DNA of 64,000 nucleotides from Penelope pileata (lineage: Eukaryota > Chordata > Aves > Galliformes > Cracidae). This document shows positions 1 to 13,420 of the stretch, one piece after another (positions within the stretch are counted from its first letter, which is position 1; the number at the start of each line of letters is the position of its first letter). Below the pieces are notes generated by a model. The model made no database searches and was not told the DNA's origin. It saw only the letters and a list, made by a program, of their open reading frames with translations. Made by a program: the position numbers and the translations under genes. The stretch is taken from the NCBI GenBank assembly GCA_013396635.1, contig WBMW01004865.1:1-64000 (forward strand). The letters run 5' to 3'.

Positions 1-2584
1 CAGCTGACCTCGGAGACTGTTTTCTCTAGAAGCATTACAGCCCATGAGGTAAACAAATGCTATGTCTTTACACATCTACCTGCTTGAACTTTGGGTTCTA
101 CATTTAAAAATATCTCTATGATAATCAGCATGTTGTGAAATATATACGTGTGAATGAAAGCCAAGGGGAAGTTTTAACCACCTCTCTCACTTTTATGCAC
201 CTCCAAATGGTTAAATCCTGGAGGACAAGAAACATCCTCTCCATCTTCTAACAGTTCCTCCAGCAGATGGGACCCTCCTTAACGTCCTTCAGTTTTTTCT
301 CCTCTTAACTTCATTCTTCCCTTTCTGGAGCACTTCTCTGCATTCTCCTACGGTAGTATTTTTACAGTTTGAGGAATCAGATAAAGGAGATGTGATTAAT
401 TTCAACAAAAATCTGCCAATAAAACACCTGCTGAAATAAGAATATTCTGTAAGAAACTGCCTATATAAATGCATGATTAAGGAAATCTAAGAAAAAGTGA
501 TAATTTCTTACCTAATCATCTATAGTGAAATTACTTATGACATTAAGGTCTGCTTGCAGTTCTAGCCTGTGACTAGTTGACCTAGTACACTATCATGGTC
601 TAAAATAATTCAGCTGAGGCTTGTTCTGGAGCCTAATCTGAAGTAGTGCCAAAACGGGTGGTGTCTCTCAGCCACACTCCTATTGCAGAATCAGGCCCTT
701 TTTTGTAGAAACCTGCAATATTCAGCAAGTGCTGAGAGTTTTCATGAAGTTGCTCCTTCACTCAGATCTTTGTGAATATGCTTAGTCCTTTACTTCTCAC
801 ATACAAGCTGTGTGGCTCAAACTATTTATTTCCTTGACTGTGCAGGGGTTTTCCTTTATTTTATGTATTTCATATGGACATTCAGGCTGCTACAATCTTC
901 TACAAAATTAAGTCTCAATTTAAAATGTTTCATTCTGTTGGTTGAAAGAATTTAATCTGGCTGATGTTCAAGCTATTCAAAATGAGTGGTAGATCACTGT
1001 GGTAATCAACACAGCTTTCCTTTTGCAGGCAGATGCCCATGAGAATGGAATGAGAGGCATCTGAGACATAAACCTGTTGAGGTCTCTTTTTAACAAGTTG
1101 CTCATTTTTGGGGTGGGAGACAGGCAAAGGCTCACTTCAGTCATAAGGGAAACAAATGTGTTACCGTCTTAAATGCTGTACAAGATATTGTTAAGAAATT
1201 ATTTGGAAGTTTCTTTAGGCTGCTTTCAAGGCTTTTGCTATTCACCTAGGGAAGAAAGAAAAATGCCTTCTCTTTTGTCAGCAGTTTTCTTACTGATAGG
1301 CTGGGAGAAATCAAAACCAAACAGAAATAATAAAGTATAAACTTATTATTTAGCTGACAACAAAAAGGTATCTAATGGAGCAGCATAGCTCATTCATTAT
1401 TTTTATTAAGTAGCTCCTTAGATCTTTCACTTATATATTTTCATAGAAATAGCTCCATTTCCAGAGCACCAGCTGCTAATGTGCTTCCACCTCCTTCAGT
1501 CTTTAGATAAAATGCCCAGTAACATAGCTAACATTTGTAGCAGCAATGGATCCAAAAACTACACAGGCTCCCAAATCTGCAGCATTTGACTCAGAATGAG
1601 AAGTTAAAAGTGAAGGAATTCAGTAACCCTTGTGGTTAAAGAGAAAAATTTCTTTGATGGACACACAATTTACTTGCCTGTGGCATTCCCCTAGACTGTT
1701 CCTGAAAAAGCATTTTCCTGCTGAAATTATACTCCATTTTCTACTTCTGTTCCCTAAGAAAACCTATGACTGTTTTAGTACTTTCATTTACAGTGGTAGT
1801 GCTGTCACTGTAGTGCCATGTAAACCTCAGTACATTTGATCATAGTAGGCATTTATGCTTATGCTTTTATATCACATTGCTTTAGGCTCCCTTCTTTCAA
1901 TATTGTTTGCTACTGAACATTTATGGAGTTTCAATACTGGTTAAATAAAATGATTGTAGATATCTGTATGAAAAACACAAACTACACTAGGCAGCATCAT
2001 ATCTCACAGCATCCCTGCATCATGATCCTCATCCATTGAAATGGAGATGAGTTTCTTGTTCTAACAGCTTCAGAAGTCCTGTGAACACAGTAACTCAGAC
2101 TCAGTAACTACTTCAACATGACAGGAAAAAATCCATTTTACCATTAGATACTGTCATTTTTTCCTTAGATTTCTCTGACAGAAAGATGCATGCATACCTT
2201 GTGGAGCTCATCTATAATAAGGCCAGTGTTCCATACATGAATAGGTAGCTCTGCGTGCATATTAGAGAGACAAACAAAAATCTCATAAGAAGGTCAAGAT
2301 GAATGGTGCAGGAACTATCAAAGAGCTGGGAATCCCTAATTACCACAGAAATTTCTCCTGTGTATTTTTTTTTACATCAGAAAGTAAATTGGGAGATATA
2401 GTTCAAGTGGATCCCTATAACACTTATAAATGGGTAAAATAACTATTACCTTGACTTTAACTCAAATATAAGTGTGCTAAAACAGTTCAAGAAACAACAG
2501 CATGTACATTTTTGGTAACACTGTGGTGGCACAGCCAGATGGAGTGCGTTTTAACTAATTATGTGAGGAACGTGTCCACTAAGA

Positions 2585-2587
<3 letters not shown>

Positions 2588-2627
<40 letters not shown>
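2588..2627. repeat. Poly-A tract (A40)
   Basis: An uninterrupted run of 40 adenines. CR1, the dominant bird LINE, does not leave a poly-A tail, so long pure A runs are less expected here than in mammals. It could be the tail of a processed retrocopy, but I see no AATAAA signal just upstream and recognise no gene sequence there. Simple slippage expansion is the plainer explanation. Confidence 0.95.
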
Positions 2628-2628
<1 letters not shown>

Positions 2629-2640
2629 CAGCATAGTTAC

Positions 2641-3024
2641 ATGTCAAAAGACATGTCAAAAGCATCTAAAAAAAGAAAAAGTTGTCAGAAAGAGGGCAAG
2701 ATAAGCACGAGGGATTATACATTGGCCAGATTAATTCTCAAATACACAAGAACAAGTTCAGCAGTAAGGGAGGAGAGGAGACACTACTTTTCTGGAACGG
2801 GAGTAGTAGACAAAAGTATGAAAAAACAGGGGAAAAAGAAGACAAAATCACTTTGGTTTCAACTTCACTCTTTCATGAGCTCTCACATGACATCTGTGAC
2901 TAAGAATCATGACAGACCAAAGAACAGTAGTAGCTTTATTTCCAATTCCACTGTATTCTGTACATCGATACAATCAACTCCATTTTATAGTGTACCCACA
3001 ACTAATTTAGGACAGGAGTATTGA
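2641..3024 (+). other. Uninterrupted 127-codon open frame, coding status doubtful
   Basis: An ATG-initiated frame of 127 codons beginning 14 bases after the A40 tract. The product would be very basic at its N-terminus, with Lys/Arg-rich stretches through about residue 70, then Ser/Thr-rich. It has no signal peptide, membrane segment or domain I recognise. No promoter, splice site or nearby gene supports it. It is among the longest ATG frames outside the CR1 copies, but such a frame can arise by chance in 64 kb, and the lysine bias follows from A-rich DNA. I list it because it is open, not because I think it is a gene. Confidence 0.15.
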
Positions 3025-3067
3025 AGATTAGCATAAGTAGCCATGTCTAATACATAGGGAATTCAGC

Positions 3068-3123
3068 AACACTGCTATGTTGAGCAGAACAAGAAAACAC
3101 TGCTATATTAAGCAGAAAAAGAA
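3068..3123. repeat. Two-copy 28-bp tandem duplication
   Basis: Two adjacent 28-base units, 3068-3095 and 3096-3123, each starting AACACTGCTAT. They differ at about three positions. This is a local duplication with no gene content. Confidence 0.85.
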
Positions 3124-3419
3124 AATAAGGTGAATTTCTCATACATATTAATCTAAACACTATGGAAAATATTGAATGGAATACTTAGTAATTATGTAAT
3201 GTTCATGCTGTTCACTCTGCTGAATAATTTAAATTAACATTGTTCATTAGATATAAGACAAGCAGAAAATTCAGCTGTATCCAGTGCACATACATGTGCT
3301 CTTTACCAAATATTTTATATTTAAAATACGACATTTGTCACAACATTTTCAAGTAATTTTTGAGATGCACATGAAAATTTGGACAATTATGTTTGGTGTA
3401 TCTTACCATTGGTAGATTT

Positions 3420-3453
3420 ATCTCTAAATCTATCTCATTTAATATTTAGAGAT
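3420..3453. repeat. Short inverted repeat
   Basis: ATCTCTAAAT at 3420-3429 is the exact reverse complement of ATTTAGAGAT at 3444-3453, giving a 10-bp stem with a 14-base loop. The left arm can also pair with AGATTTA just upstream. It is AT-rich and could be chance. Confidence 0.8.
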
Positions 3454-6400
3454 ACTAGTTTCTTGAATGCATATAACTACTCAGTGAGATAATGTCTTCT
3501 TCAGCCACACAGTCTCTTTGCTGATGGTGAAGCTGAAGATCCATGGTCTATCTACCATTAAAAGCCAGACAAGCAAACTGTTTATACATAAACTGCATAT
3601 TAAAACCATTTCTGAGGCATCAAGTAATATCAAATTTTTTGTTTACATATTTCATTTTTTATCCAAAGGAAAGTGAAATATGGCCTTAGTCAAATTTTAC
3701 AGGAAAAGAAAATTTGAAAGTATTTTAGTGTTACCATAAAAATGTATTTAATGCAAAGACTTTAACTTTTACTAAAATATGTTTTCAGATTCAACTTGAG
3801 CTGTTCTGCTCAATGATAATTGTACACTTTGAAATTTCTTTTTAATTTGATTAATTACAATTTCCAAGAATTTCCTATCTTTTTAGTTAGGCTTCATACT
3901 CCATCTTTGACATAATATGTAACACCAGCCTGTACTATTCAAAATTGACCTAAATTTGTACATTAGAAACAGCTGTAAGTTAAAATAAGAAATGCAGAGA
4001 TTTTCTGCATGATAATTGCTAGAATGAAAAGCAAGATGTCACATTTAGAGTAGTCTTCATCACTGCTGTACATCAGTGAACAGACTGTTCCAGTTGCTTT
4101 TGAATCCCACAGATGCAATTCTATTTCACGACAGACTACAGTTAAACACTTTGCTTAGAAATATGGCCTTATTTCAACAAAAAATCAGTATTTGTACTAG
4201 ACACAGGGTCTGCCTGTAGGGAAAATGCAGAATTGGTTTCTAAATCCATTGAACAGAAAATCAAGGAAATATAAACCCAGATTGTGCCAAAACATTTTGT
4301 CCCTTGAAGGGAGAGAATGATTTCTGCACACCAATTTACTCTTTGTGTTGCAGGCATTAAGCAAAGCCAGGGCTCACTAATGAGGAGAATGGGAGAACAA
4401 GTTAAATGGGGAATCCTTCTAGTGCTGTCAATGGTAAATTAGGTCTATCAGGATCACAATAAGAATACACAGAATAGTCAGTATTAGGTTAATTACCTTT
4501 GTTGATGTGCAGGGCTGGAATTTAGCTGGAAACAAAATAAGGAAAGCTTCTGGGTCTCGATCATTTTTGCAATTCTAGGCAGCTATCACATTTTTAAAGT
4601 ATTGGCTGGTTTTTCACTTCACTGGAAAAAAAGAAACCAAAAGTAGTATCACTGTTTATATCATTAGGCTATTCTTTAAGTATTTTCATGTTGAACACAA
4701 GCAACCCCATGGCAGAGAGGAGCTGCATCTACAATCTTTCTTCGGTTTAACTTAGGTTACATTAGTAGAAGTAAATTCTGGTTAATACTTAGAAATGATT
4801 TCATTATCCTGTTCCTCAAATTGAAAACTTACAAGGACGATTCAAAAGTCACCTTGTGTTGTTCTGGCTGATTGTAGAAATTTTGGAATGCAAAATCATT
4901 AGTGATCTGCAGGCCAAAATGAAACAAACAAGAGAAAACATCAAGGACCAATTTCCCCACATTAACCTTCTCATTAAACCCACAGTCTGCATATGACAAA
5001 GGCTCAATCAATCAAGAAGAGATTTAGTAATATTCATTATGCAATCAATTTTTTTTCTGACTGAGAAGCTCCATCAGTGGCAATGTCCTTAGTTTATTCC
5101 AGTTTATTATGCATCTCTTATAGCACTGATTACCACACAAACCTATGGAAGGAGTAAGCTGCTCATGTAAATAAATAGGAACCAATCTTCAGCTTTGAAA
5201 TTTTATAATACAGTTTTTGCTCACTCCTGAGACCTTTAATTACATTGCACAGCTGAGTCAGAGCTCATAGCCATCTTTTTGTTGAGCAGCCAATGTCTCA
5301 ATCTGCTATGCCAAAGCCAGATGGCTACTTTTTGCAAGTGCCTTCCATCTTGAAAAAGGAAAGGTCAGGATTCTATATCAATGATCCAGCATTTCAAATC
5401 CATGGCTTAGGGTCAGAGATGTGCAAATGCACTAATAGGGGCCTAGAGAATGGGATATTGCTCCCACTGCTCATTTGTTGCCTACAATTTAGGATACTCA
5501 GAGGATAATAGCTGGGAGATTATTAGGCTAAAAAAAGTGCTAATAATCTAACAGGCAACAGATGAGTGCCTGAAAACATATGAAGGTGTATTTGTGTACC
5601 AAGTGGGAAACAATCTTGTTCACAATCACACTACTACAAATTTAGTATGTGTCAATGCAATGCCACACAAGACTTTAAAATTTTATCTCACTTTCAGTAG
5701 TTGCCACCACATCAATTGCTAAAAACTATGTGTATGCTTCAAGGTATATATTTTTTTCTTTAAATATCTGTGTATGTGTGATACCAATAGTGACTTTGTG
5801 GCTAGTTTCAATCACTCTTGCATAAATTTTTATAAAATATTTTCTCCACTCCCACAGAACCAAGAATGAATTTTGCTGAAGCATTTTGTTGTCATGAGTG
5901 AACAGAAAACACATTTGGCAAGCCACAGGAAAGACTCAAACCTCTGCGGATCTTTCTGTGAATTCATCTTAAGCAGAGCTCAAAATAGAATTCAAAAAAA
6001 CTGTCCAATCTCTCATTTAATCTATGTATATTTGCACAATTATTGCTATAACTAAAAGAAACAGATAAAATGAAATAGTGGCAGTGGTTGCTACTGACAG
6101 TTGGAGGTCAGTAAAGAAGAAGCTTTTAGAAATTCTATCAAGAAATAAAAACCAGGAATGTATAAATACTGGCAGAAAATAACTTATTGAGCTGCTACAC
6201 CATGCTGACATCTCTGCAATGCAATTTCAGTTCAGGTCACCTTCTATTCTACATACTTTTCCACTGTTTACTTTTCTAAAATATAATCATTTATCAGATG
6301 TGATTTCAAGTGTAACTTTTTAGACACAGTGAAGAAAATATTACACTGAACTTTGTTACCTGCAGCACCACATTCTACACGCTGTGAAAAAATAAGAGTT

Positions 6401-9400
6401 GCAGCTATTGTGTGCATCTGCCACACAGGGTAGCATTATCAGCTCTCATGCTTTTGGCATAACCCGGGAGACTGGAGGAACGTAAGCTTTCAATTGAAAA
6501 CAGGAGTTTCTGAGGTGAAGCCAGCTGAGAAGGATTAAAGATTTAAAAAGCAGAGGATGTAGAAATAAATATTGCTCTTCTCTTACCAAATAGCTAACTG
6601 ATATACATAAGATTTAAAAATATTAAAGAAAACTTTTTTTCTTTTATTGATTGTGAAGTCATTATTTTTTTGATCTGTCAAACCATATCACAAGCTGTGC
6701 CAAACTGGGTTCAATCCTGTAAACAGTGCTAGCAGAGAAAGGAAGTTTCCTCAAGAGTTGCTCTTTGGGAAGGGAGATATCTTTTGAGAAGCTCAAGGAT
6801 GATAAAAGAGCACACAGTGCAGTTGCATGGATTAACCAATAAAATATTTTTCTTAGCTGCAATAAAAATACTGTAAAGACACTGCATCTTCAATCGTTCC
6901 TCATTTGCCCTCATTTACTGTTATAATACTGATCACAATCCAAAGCAAAGAGACATTTTAATGAGGCTGGATCTGGAGCACCAGCAATTAACTCCTACAA
7001 GAGAGAGCCAGATCTGCAGAGTATAAATTACAGTTTCTGAAATGAAAGTCTTATCCAAAACATATTTTTCTTTTAAGAATAACAAACATCTGTGCTCTCA
7101 GACAAATGTAGTAGTCTTTCTCACCAACGGACTCAAACTTGTTTTGATTTTTACCAACATTGCAGTACGCTGTGTGGTACAAGGAAGAGGAAAGTTTAAG
7201 ATACTAGCCTGGAGGCAGATACATGTTGAGGGCAAAATGAAACAGTTTCGATTGTCAGGCTTTTGGTGTCCTTGATAATTACCATCATTTCTCTCTCAAA
7301 GTTTAGACATCTGACAAACTTTATCTTTCACAGGACATTCAGTTAATATATAGCCTTTGGAGAGCAACACTTTTACAACCGTGGCAAGGTTGTAACAATG
7401 GATGTTAATGCAATGTAATGTAAAGAGGCATCCTTCTGAATATGGCAATAGAGTACCTTAAGTTTTTTATTTATCTGTACATTAGGGTAAGTGTGCTACA
7501 GAGCACAATCAGATACTGTAATCAAGACAGATATTCATCTGAAAAATCCTACAAATGAAGGGCACAGTAACTCTATAAAAAAATCACAAAGCATTTAAGA
7601 AAATAAAATTGCAGACAGTGCAGAAGACCACCTATTTGTAAATTTACTTCAGTAATCTCATTATCCTGTATTCTATTAGAATGTAACTGTATTGCAAATT
7701 TCCCTCAGAATCTTGACAATCTTTCTTCCCTCCTCAGATTATTCATTAAAATATATTTAATAACATCGACCAATGGAAAAAAGCTAAGCAAACCTCCAGA
7801 ATTTTTGCTTTCCAATGTATGTCCTGCAGTGTATATAGACAAGAAAAATTGCAATAGTCAATTTATCAGACTCAATGTCCTCAAATTTTTGCTTTTTCTT
7901 CTATATACATAGGCCACTAAAACAGATTCCATAGATCCTCTGAAACTGGACATCCTTTACACCATTGCTTATATTTGTGACACTTTCCAAACTCAACTGT
8001 ACAAATCTATTCTCATTTCCATCTACTTCCTTTCAATCATGTATTCAGAGAGTGGAAGAAATGCAACAATCTTAAGTATAAAAGTCAGCAAAATTTGAAA
8101 GATAGATAAATGCTTTTTTTTTTTTTCAGGATTTAAATTTCTAAGAAATTAGAAGTCACAGTCCCTAGTATTTCTCCTATTGTACATTACAAGCACATCT
8201 CAGATTACCTACAATCTGACAAAAGGAGGCACAGAATTTATCTTCAGTTAAATTAATTCATCAGGTACAATGACTCTATTAAAAATACAGAATATATTCA
8301 AATAATCTTAAACAATTACTTAAATTATGTTTTGAATTGGACCATTCTAGTTTATTGTATAATTTAAGTTCAGAAGAATGAGATATGACCTTGGTATCAC
8401 TTATTTTAAACTCTTCTAAATCATGGTAGCCCTAATCAGCTATCAAGGTTCAATTCCAACAGCTATTACAGACTTGACTCCAGTCTGTCAAAACTTATTC
8501 AAGTTATTAATATCTTGAATCACTGATATACAGATCTATTCCCTTCACATCTGCAAGTTCACGACAAAGTTCATCCTGAATATTATTATTATCAAATTAG
8601 CCAGCTCAAAACTTTCAACAAAACAAAAACACTTTCCTTTTCCAAGATACAAATATTAGCAAAGTCCTTGCCATCTTATCCATCTCTAATATCCACTAGA
8701 ATATTTTAAGGAGGAGGTTTCTGTCATCATACTCATCCGATATGCTGAAGAAAGAAGGCATTTACAGTGGTAAAGCTCCACTTGCAGACGTTACATTTAG
8801 CCAAGGCAATCCAATATGTATGGCAGCAAAGCAATAGCTTGGTGGCCTGAATTATACCCCAAGTTTTATCAGTGATCTACTTGGAGAATCATGTCATCAC
8901 GTTGTTTTACTATTTTCACAGTTGTCAGCTCTCACACACTACTGCCAACAATCTGCTGTTTCCCAGATTTGTAGATATAGTGGTCACATGATGATTCAAA
9001 TTCCAGCTTTATTATTTTAAAGATTCTTATTATTAAGGTTCCAAAATCTTGAATGTGTGAATTCTAAAAACGATCAAAAGCAGATAAGAAAAGAGCTTCA
9101 AGGTATTTAAAATATCCTATAATTTGTCAATGATCTTTTTATTCTGCTAGTGTATTTTGGGTATTGAAATTAACAAATACTGAAATTTTAAGTCCTTCAA
9201 ACCATGCCACCTGATTCTATTTGATTAGTTTTTTCACAGCTGTGTTCTAACTTTGTCAAAGCTTCCAAACATCTTGTTTAGTAGTTTTAAAAAGTGCTGT
9301 CTAAATTCAAGGCTACTCTTTCTAACAAAAACAATGCAAAATGCCTTTTTCAATCTAGCATCTTTATCTGTAGCTGACTTAAAGCCAGATGTATCCAAAA

Positions 9401-10644
9401 ATGTAAGAAACCACAACAGTGCCTATTTTGTTGTTGCCGATTCACTCGAAGTTAACAGATGTTTTTTCCATTATCCTCACGAAGTATATACAAACACTGA
9501 AGTGTTCATAAGCAATCACTCAGTTCATGTTCTCCAATTAAGTTTTCTACATTTTCCTTTTTTTTTTGTTTTAATCAACATTCTTTAAAACTATTCATTA
9601 ATATTAGAAATGAAAAATAACTGCAATTACACTGTGGATGTGATTGGCTTCTGTTCAAAGTTGTTTAGCGCTAACTAGAGCACCAAGAAGGCTGTTATTG
9701 TTGGAAGAGAACAATTGCAGTTATTAATTCAATAAAACTTGACTGATAGAAATGAGCTCTTGGTCTCTAATGTGTTTGGGAAAATAAACTTCACACTAAC
9801 AGAGAAGCTAATACTATTGTAAGTATATCTGACTACAAGCACGATTCAAATATGACATTTTTTTTCCAGTTAACGGTTCAGGTGATTCTGCTCTTTCACC
9901 AAAGTAGAAAAGAAATAACGCTACAGATTTGTAACAATCAAACAAAACTGTGGTAACTGAAAAATCAAGCTTTTTGTTTACAAGTGCACTCACAAATCAT
10001 GATTTGTGTTGATCCTATAACAAATATTACTTGAAAACTTTTCACTGAAGGAACTTGAAGCTTTCATGCTTATCAGCCCAACAGTATGTCAGATAAGCGC
10101 CCTCAATTTTCCAGCTTCCACTCGCCTCACTTTCCAGCCTGATCTTCCTGGAAAATTACCAACCAAGATTCTCAGATATCCAACTCCTACAGCTGGCTGC
10201 TTTGAGATTTAGAGTTGCTAATATGGGTCAAAAGCTAATATAATACTCTGAAAGTAGCTGTGTATTCTTATTAGAGCTAAAAAATCCTCTTTTTTTTTTT
10301 TTTCTTTAATCTAGCAGTAAAAAACAAAAAAGCTCAAGGAATCTCCACAGACTGACATGAGCTGAGATGCTGATTGATAAATGTTGTCATCTAATTCTTT
10401 TGCTCTTAAAAACATAACATTAAGAAATGAGTACTCATTTAAGTATCTTTGCCAAAGATTGTATGAAGTCTGCTTTCTCATTAAGAAAATGTACTCTTCA
10501 AGCCATTTTGAATCTATGCTGTTGACTGTTCAACTTGCAAGGACTTGGTAAGCCAGATTCGGGAACTCATATGCCCCAGACTAGTAGTTAGTGCTTTGAA
10601 TTTCAGTGGCATATTTGATGGAACAGATCTATTGCTAATTAGGA

Positions 10645-13420
10645 TAGGGCAAGATTGTTCAGCTGGAAAGCACTTTTAGAGATCATCTAGTTCAACTGTC
10701 TGATCACCTCAGGGCTAATCATAAGTTAAAGCACGTTATTGAGGGCGTTATCCAAACACCTATTGAACACTGACAAGCATGAGGCATCAACCATCTCACT
10801 AGGAAGCCTGTTGCAGTGTTTAAACACCCTCACAGTACTAAAATTTTTCCTTATGTCCAGCCCAAACCTTTCCCGGCAAAGCTTTGTGCCATTCCCATAC
10901 ATTCTGTCCCTCTATCAGGGAGCAGAGCCTGGCAACTGCCTCTGCTTCCCCTCCTCAGGGAGTTGCAGAAAGCAATGAAGTTTCCTCTCAGCTTCCTTTT
11001 CTCCAGACTGGACAACACAAGTGTTCTCAGCCTCTCCTCACAGGATGTGTCTTCAGCTTTACTTTCTCTGGATGCTTCTAAGGAGCTTAACGTGGTTTTT
11101 ATGTTGTGAAGCCCAGAACTGCATGCAATATTCAAGGTGAGGCTATGCTGATGCTAAATATAGCTAGAGAATCAAGTTCTGCTGAGCTGCCATCTAGACA
11201 CTCATCTGTCAGCCTGTAGCTGTGTCTGGCATTACTCCATTTCAGGTGTAGAACCTGGCATTTTCCTTTGTTAAACTTCCTGCTACTGCAAATTGCCCAA
11301 TGCTCAAATGTATCTAGATCCCTCTGCAAGGCCTCTCATCCCTCCAGGGAGTCAACAGAACCCCCAGTTTTTTGTCATCTGAAAACTTGCTGAGGATGCA
11401 CTCCACGCCTGCATCCAAATCACTGACAAAACAGGAGATGCCCTAGAACTGAGCTCTGGGGAATACCACCAGAGACCATTCACCAGCCAGATATAGCCAG
11501 ATTTGCTAAAACCCTTTGAGCTCTACTGTTGAGCCACTTTGTCACTCAGCACACCACAAACCTGTTTATCTCACAGTTGGACAATTTGTCCAGAAGGATG
11601 CTGTAAGGGTCAACATCAAAAATCCTTCTGAAACCCAGGAAGATTTAATCTACTTCATCTCGCCAAGAGGGTGACCTTATCACAGAAGGAGATCAGATTA
11701 CCAAGGCAGGACTTTCCCTTGATGTACCCATGATGACTATGCTTGGTAATAGCATTGCTATTTCAATATCCCCTAGGACAACCTTCTCCATATCTTTTGC
11801 AGGGAATGAAATAAGACTAACAGGTCTACGGTTTCCTGCATCTTCTCTCATGTTCTTTTTGTAAATGGGTATAACATTGGCTAGCTTCCAGTCAGCAAAG
11901 GCCTCCCCAGACTCCCATGGCCTTTGATAAATTGTTGAGAGGGTCTAGCTAACATCTTCACCACTCAGGGGTGAATCCTGTTATACCTCATGGATGTAAA
12001 AACATTGAGCTGATGCAACTGTTCACTTACACTTCCAGTCACGACAGATGGAAAGGCACTGCGGCCACAGTCATGGTCCTCCAAATCTGAGGTCCAGGCA
12101 GATCAACATCTGCTATTCCTGTTGAAAACTGAGGCGAAAAAAGGCATTCAGTGTCTCCATCTTTTTTCCCGCCTTACTTGTTAGGTGACCATCCATTCCA
12201 AGTATCAGTATTTATGTTTTCCTTTGATCTCCTCTTGCTGTTGACCTACTTGAGAACGTCTTTTTTATTGTCAGACACTACAGTGACTAGTGTCAGCTCA
12301 AGTTGGCCTTCAGCTTTTCTCATTTTCTCCCTGCAGATGTGAACTGCAGCTCAGCACTCAGCCTGTGAGCCCCGACCTTGCTTCCAGAGATGATATATTT
12401 TCTTTTCCTGCCCTAGCTCCAGGCAGAGTTCCCTGTTCAGCTAGGCCAGTCTTCTGCCCTGCTTGCTTGACTTGTGGCACAATGGGATTGTCTGCTCCTG
12501 GGCTTTTAAAAGGCAGCTCTTGAAAAGTGACCAGCTCATCAGCTTCTAGAGCAGATTCCCAAGGGATATGGATAACTAGCTCCCTGAGAAGTCCCTGGTG
12601 GCAACTCTCCTTTTTTTCTCCTTACACTAAAATTTCGAACTCAGTTAATTCATGATCACTGTGGCCAAGACAGCCACCTACTGTCACCTCTCCTGCAAGG
12701 CTTTTCCTGTCCTGAAACAACAGAGCCAGGAAGGCTCCCTTCCTGATGGGTTCAGTCAGCACTTGTGACAGGAAGTTATGTTCAACATGCTTTAGGAATT
12801 TCCTAGCCTTACTGGTTGCAGCAGCATGATATTCCCAGTTTATGCCTGAGAAGATGGAGTTTCTTGCAAGGATGAGAGTGACTGAGCTCAAGAATTCCAA
12901 CTGACAGAAGAGCTCATCTGTGTTGTCATCCTTGATGGGCAGTTGATAGGAGACACCTACGATAACATCTGCTTCGCTACCTACCTCCTTAATCCTCACA
13001 CAGAGACTCTCTACTACCACATCATCCCTAACAATAATGGCCATACAGCCTAATTTCTCCTTTACATACAGTGTAACACCTCCACCTCGCTTGCCATGTC
13101 TACCCCTCCTGAACAGCTGATAACCCTCCATGCTAAGCACTCCAGCACTCCAGCTGTGGGACTTGTCCTATCAAGTCTCATTAATACCAATGATATCACA
13201 GCTCTGGGGAAGGAACAAGGCTTCTAGTTTATCCATTTTTTTCCTCATGTTGTATGTGTTTGTATACAAGCATTTCAGATATGCTCTTCAACACACAGCA
13301 CTCCCTGGAGTGGCACAGATGCTCCCATTAGCCTTGTTTCCTTCAGACAGGGCCACACTATCCCTTTGCAAAACCTCAGTGTTCCTAATGATGTGCCACA
13401 AGTGCTCCTAATGCCACAAG
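10645..13420 (-). mobile_element. CR1 LINE, long degenerate copy
   Basis: About 2.8 kb of CR1 non-LTR retrotransposon read on the minus strand: the 3' end lies near 10645 and the 5' part near 13420. Going 5' to 3', it holds endonuclease sequence (12622-13140), reverse-transcriptase sequence and the C-terminal region. The RT 'LANVIP' block is readable near 11868-11890. The catalytic FADD box lies at 11370-11388 but reads F-S-D-D. Many stops and frameshifts break the rest. The 3' octamer tail typical of young CR1 is absent. CR1 encodes an endonuclease/RT for target-primed insertion; this copy cannot. The 5' limit is approximate: CR1-like sequence may extend to about 13490. The degree of decay suggests an older subfamily, which I cannot name without alignment. 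Confidence 0.9.
12622..13140 (-). pseudogene. CR1 endonuclease-domain remnant
   Basis: A 172-codon open stretch inside the CR1 at 10645-13420, encoding the second half of the apurinic-type endonuclease domain. The ending GCLGHSDHELTEFEIL contains the conserved S-D-H catalytic motif of this nuclease fold. The N-terminal side shows the expected RRGRHGKRGGGVTLYV block. In a live element the endonuclease nicks target DNA to prime reverse transcription. Here it is cut off from the RT region by stops and frameshifts, so I treat it as a fossil. It is notable that 516 bases of frame survive in an otherwise decayed copy. Confidence 0.85.

Larger units (their letters stand above)
1..10644. other. AT-rich non-coding region, no gene seen
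   Basis: About 10.6 kb of AT-rich sequence in which I recognise no exon, RNA gene or interspersed repeat of a known family. Open frames are short, overlap on both strands, mostly lack ATG starts and resemble no protein family I know. Separate entries cover the A tract at 2588, the open frame at 2641, the 28-bp tandem at 3068 and the inverted repeat at 3420. Short T runs occur near 2347 and 8116. Old, unrecognisable repeats or conserved regulatory elements could be present; composition alone cannot show them. Confidence 0.6.

Noticed and set aside
8446..8456. GGTTCAATTCC matching a tRNA/SINE B-box
   Set aside because: No A-box at the right distance, no cloverleaf and no T-run terminator, so chance match.
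9253..9588. 111-codon open frame on plus
   Set aside because: TTG start, Phe/Leu/Ser/Asn-rich as AT-rich DNA gives, no splice or poly-A context, no recognisable motif.
10739..11329. Overlapping open frames on both strands
   Set aside because: They lie wholly inside the CR1 copy at 10645-13420; the real reading direction is minus and the frame is broken.
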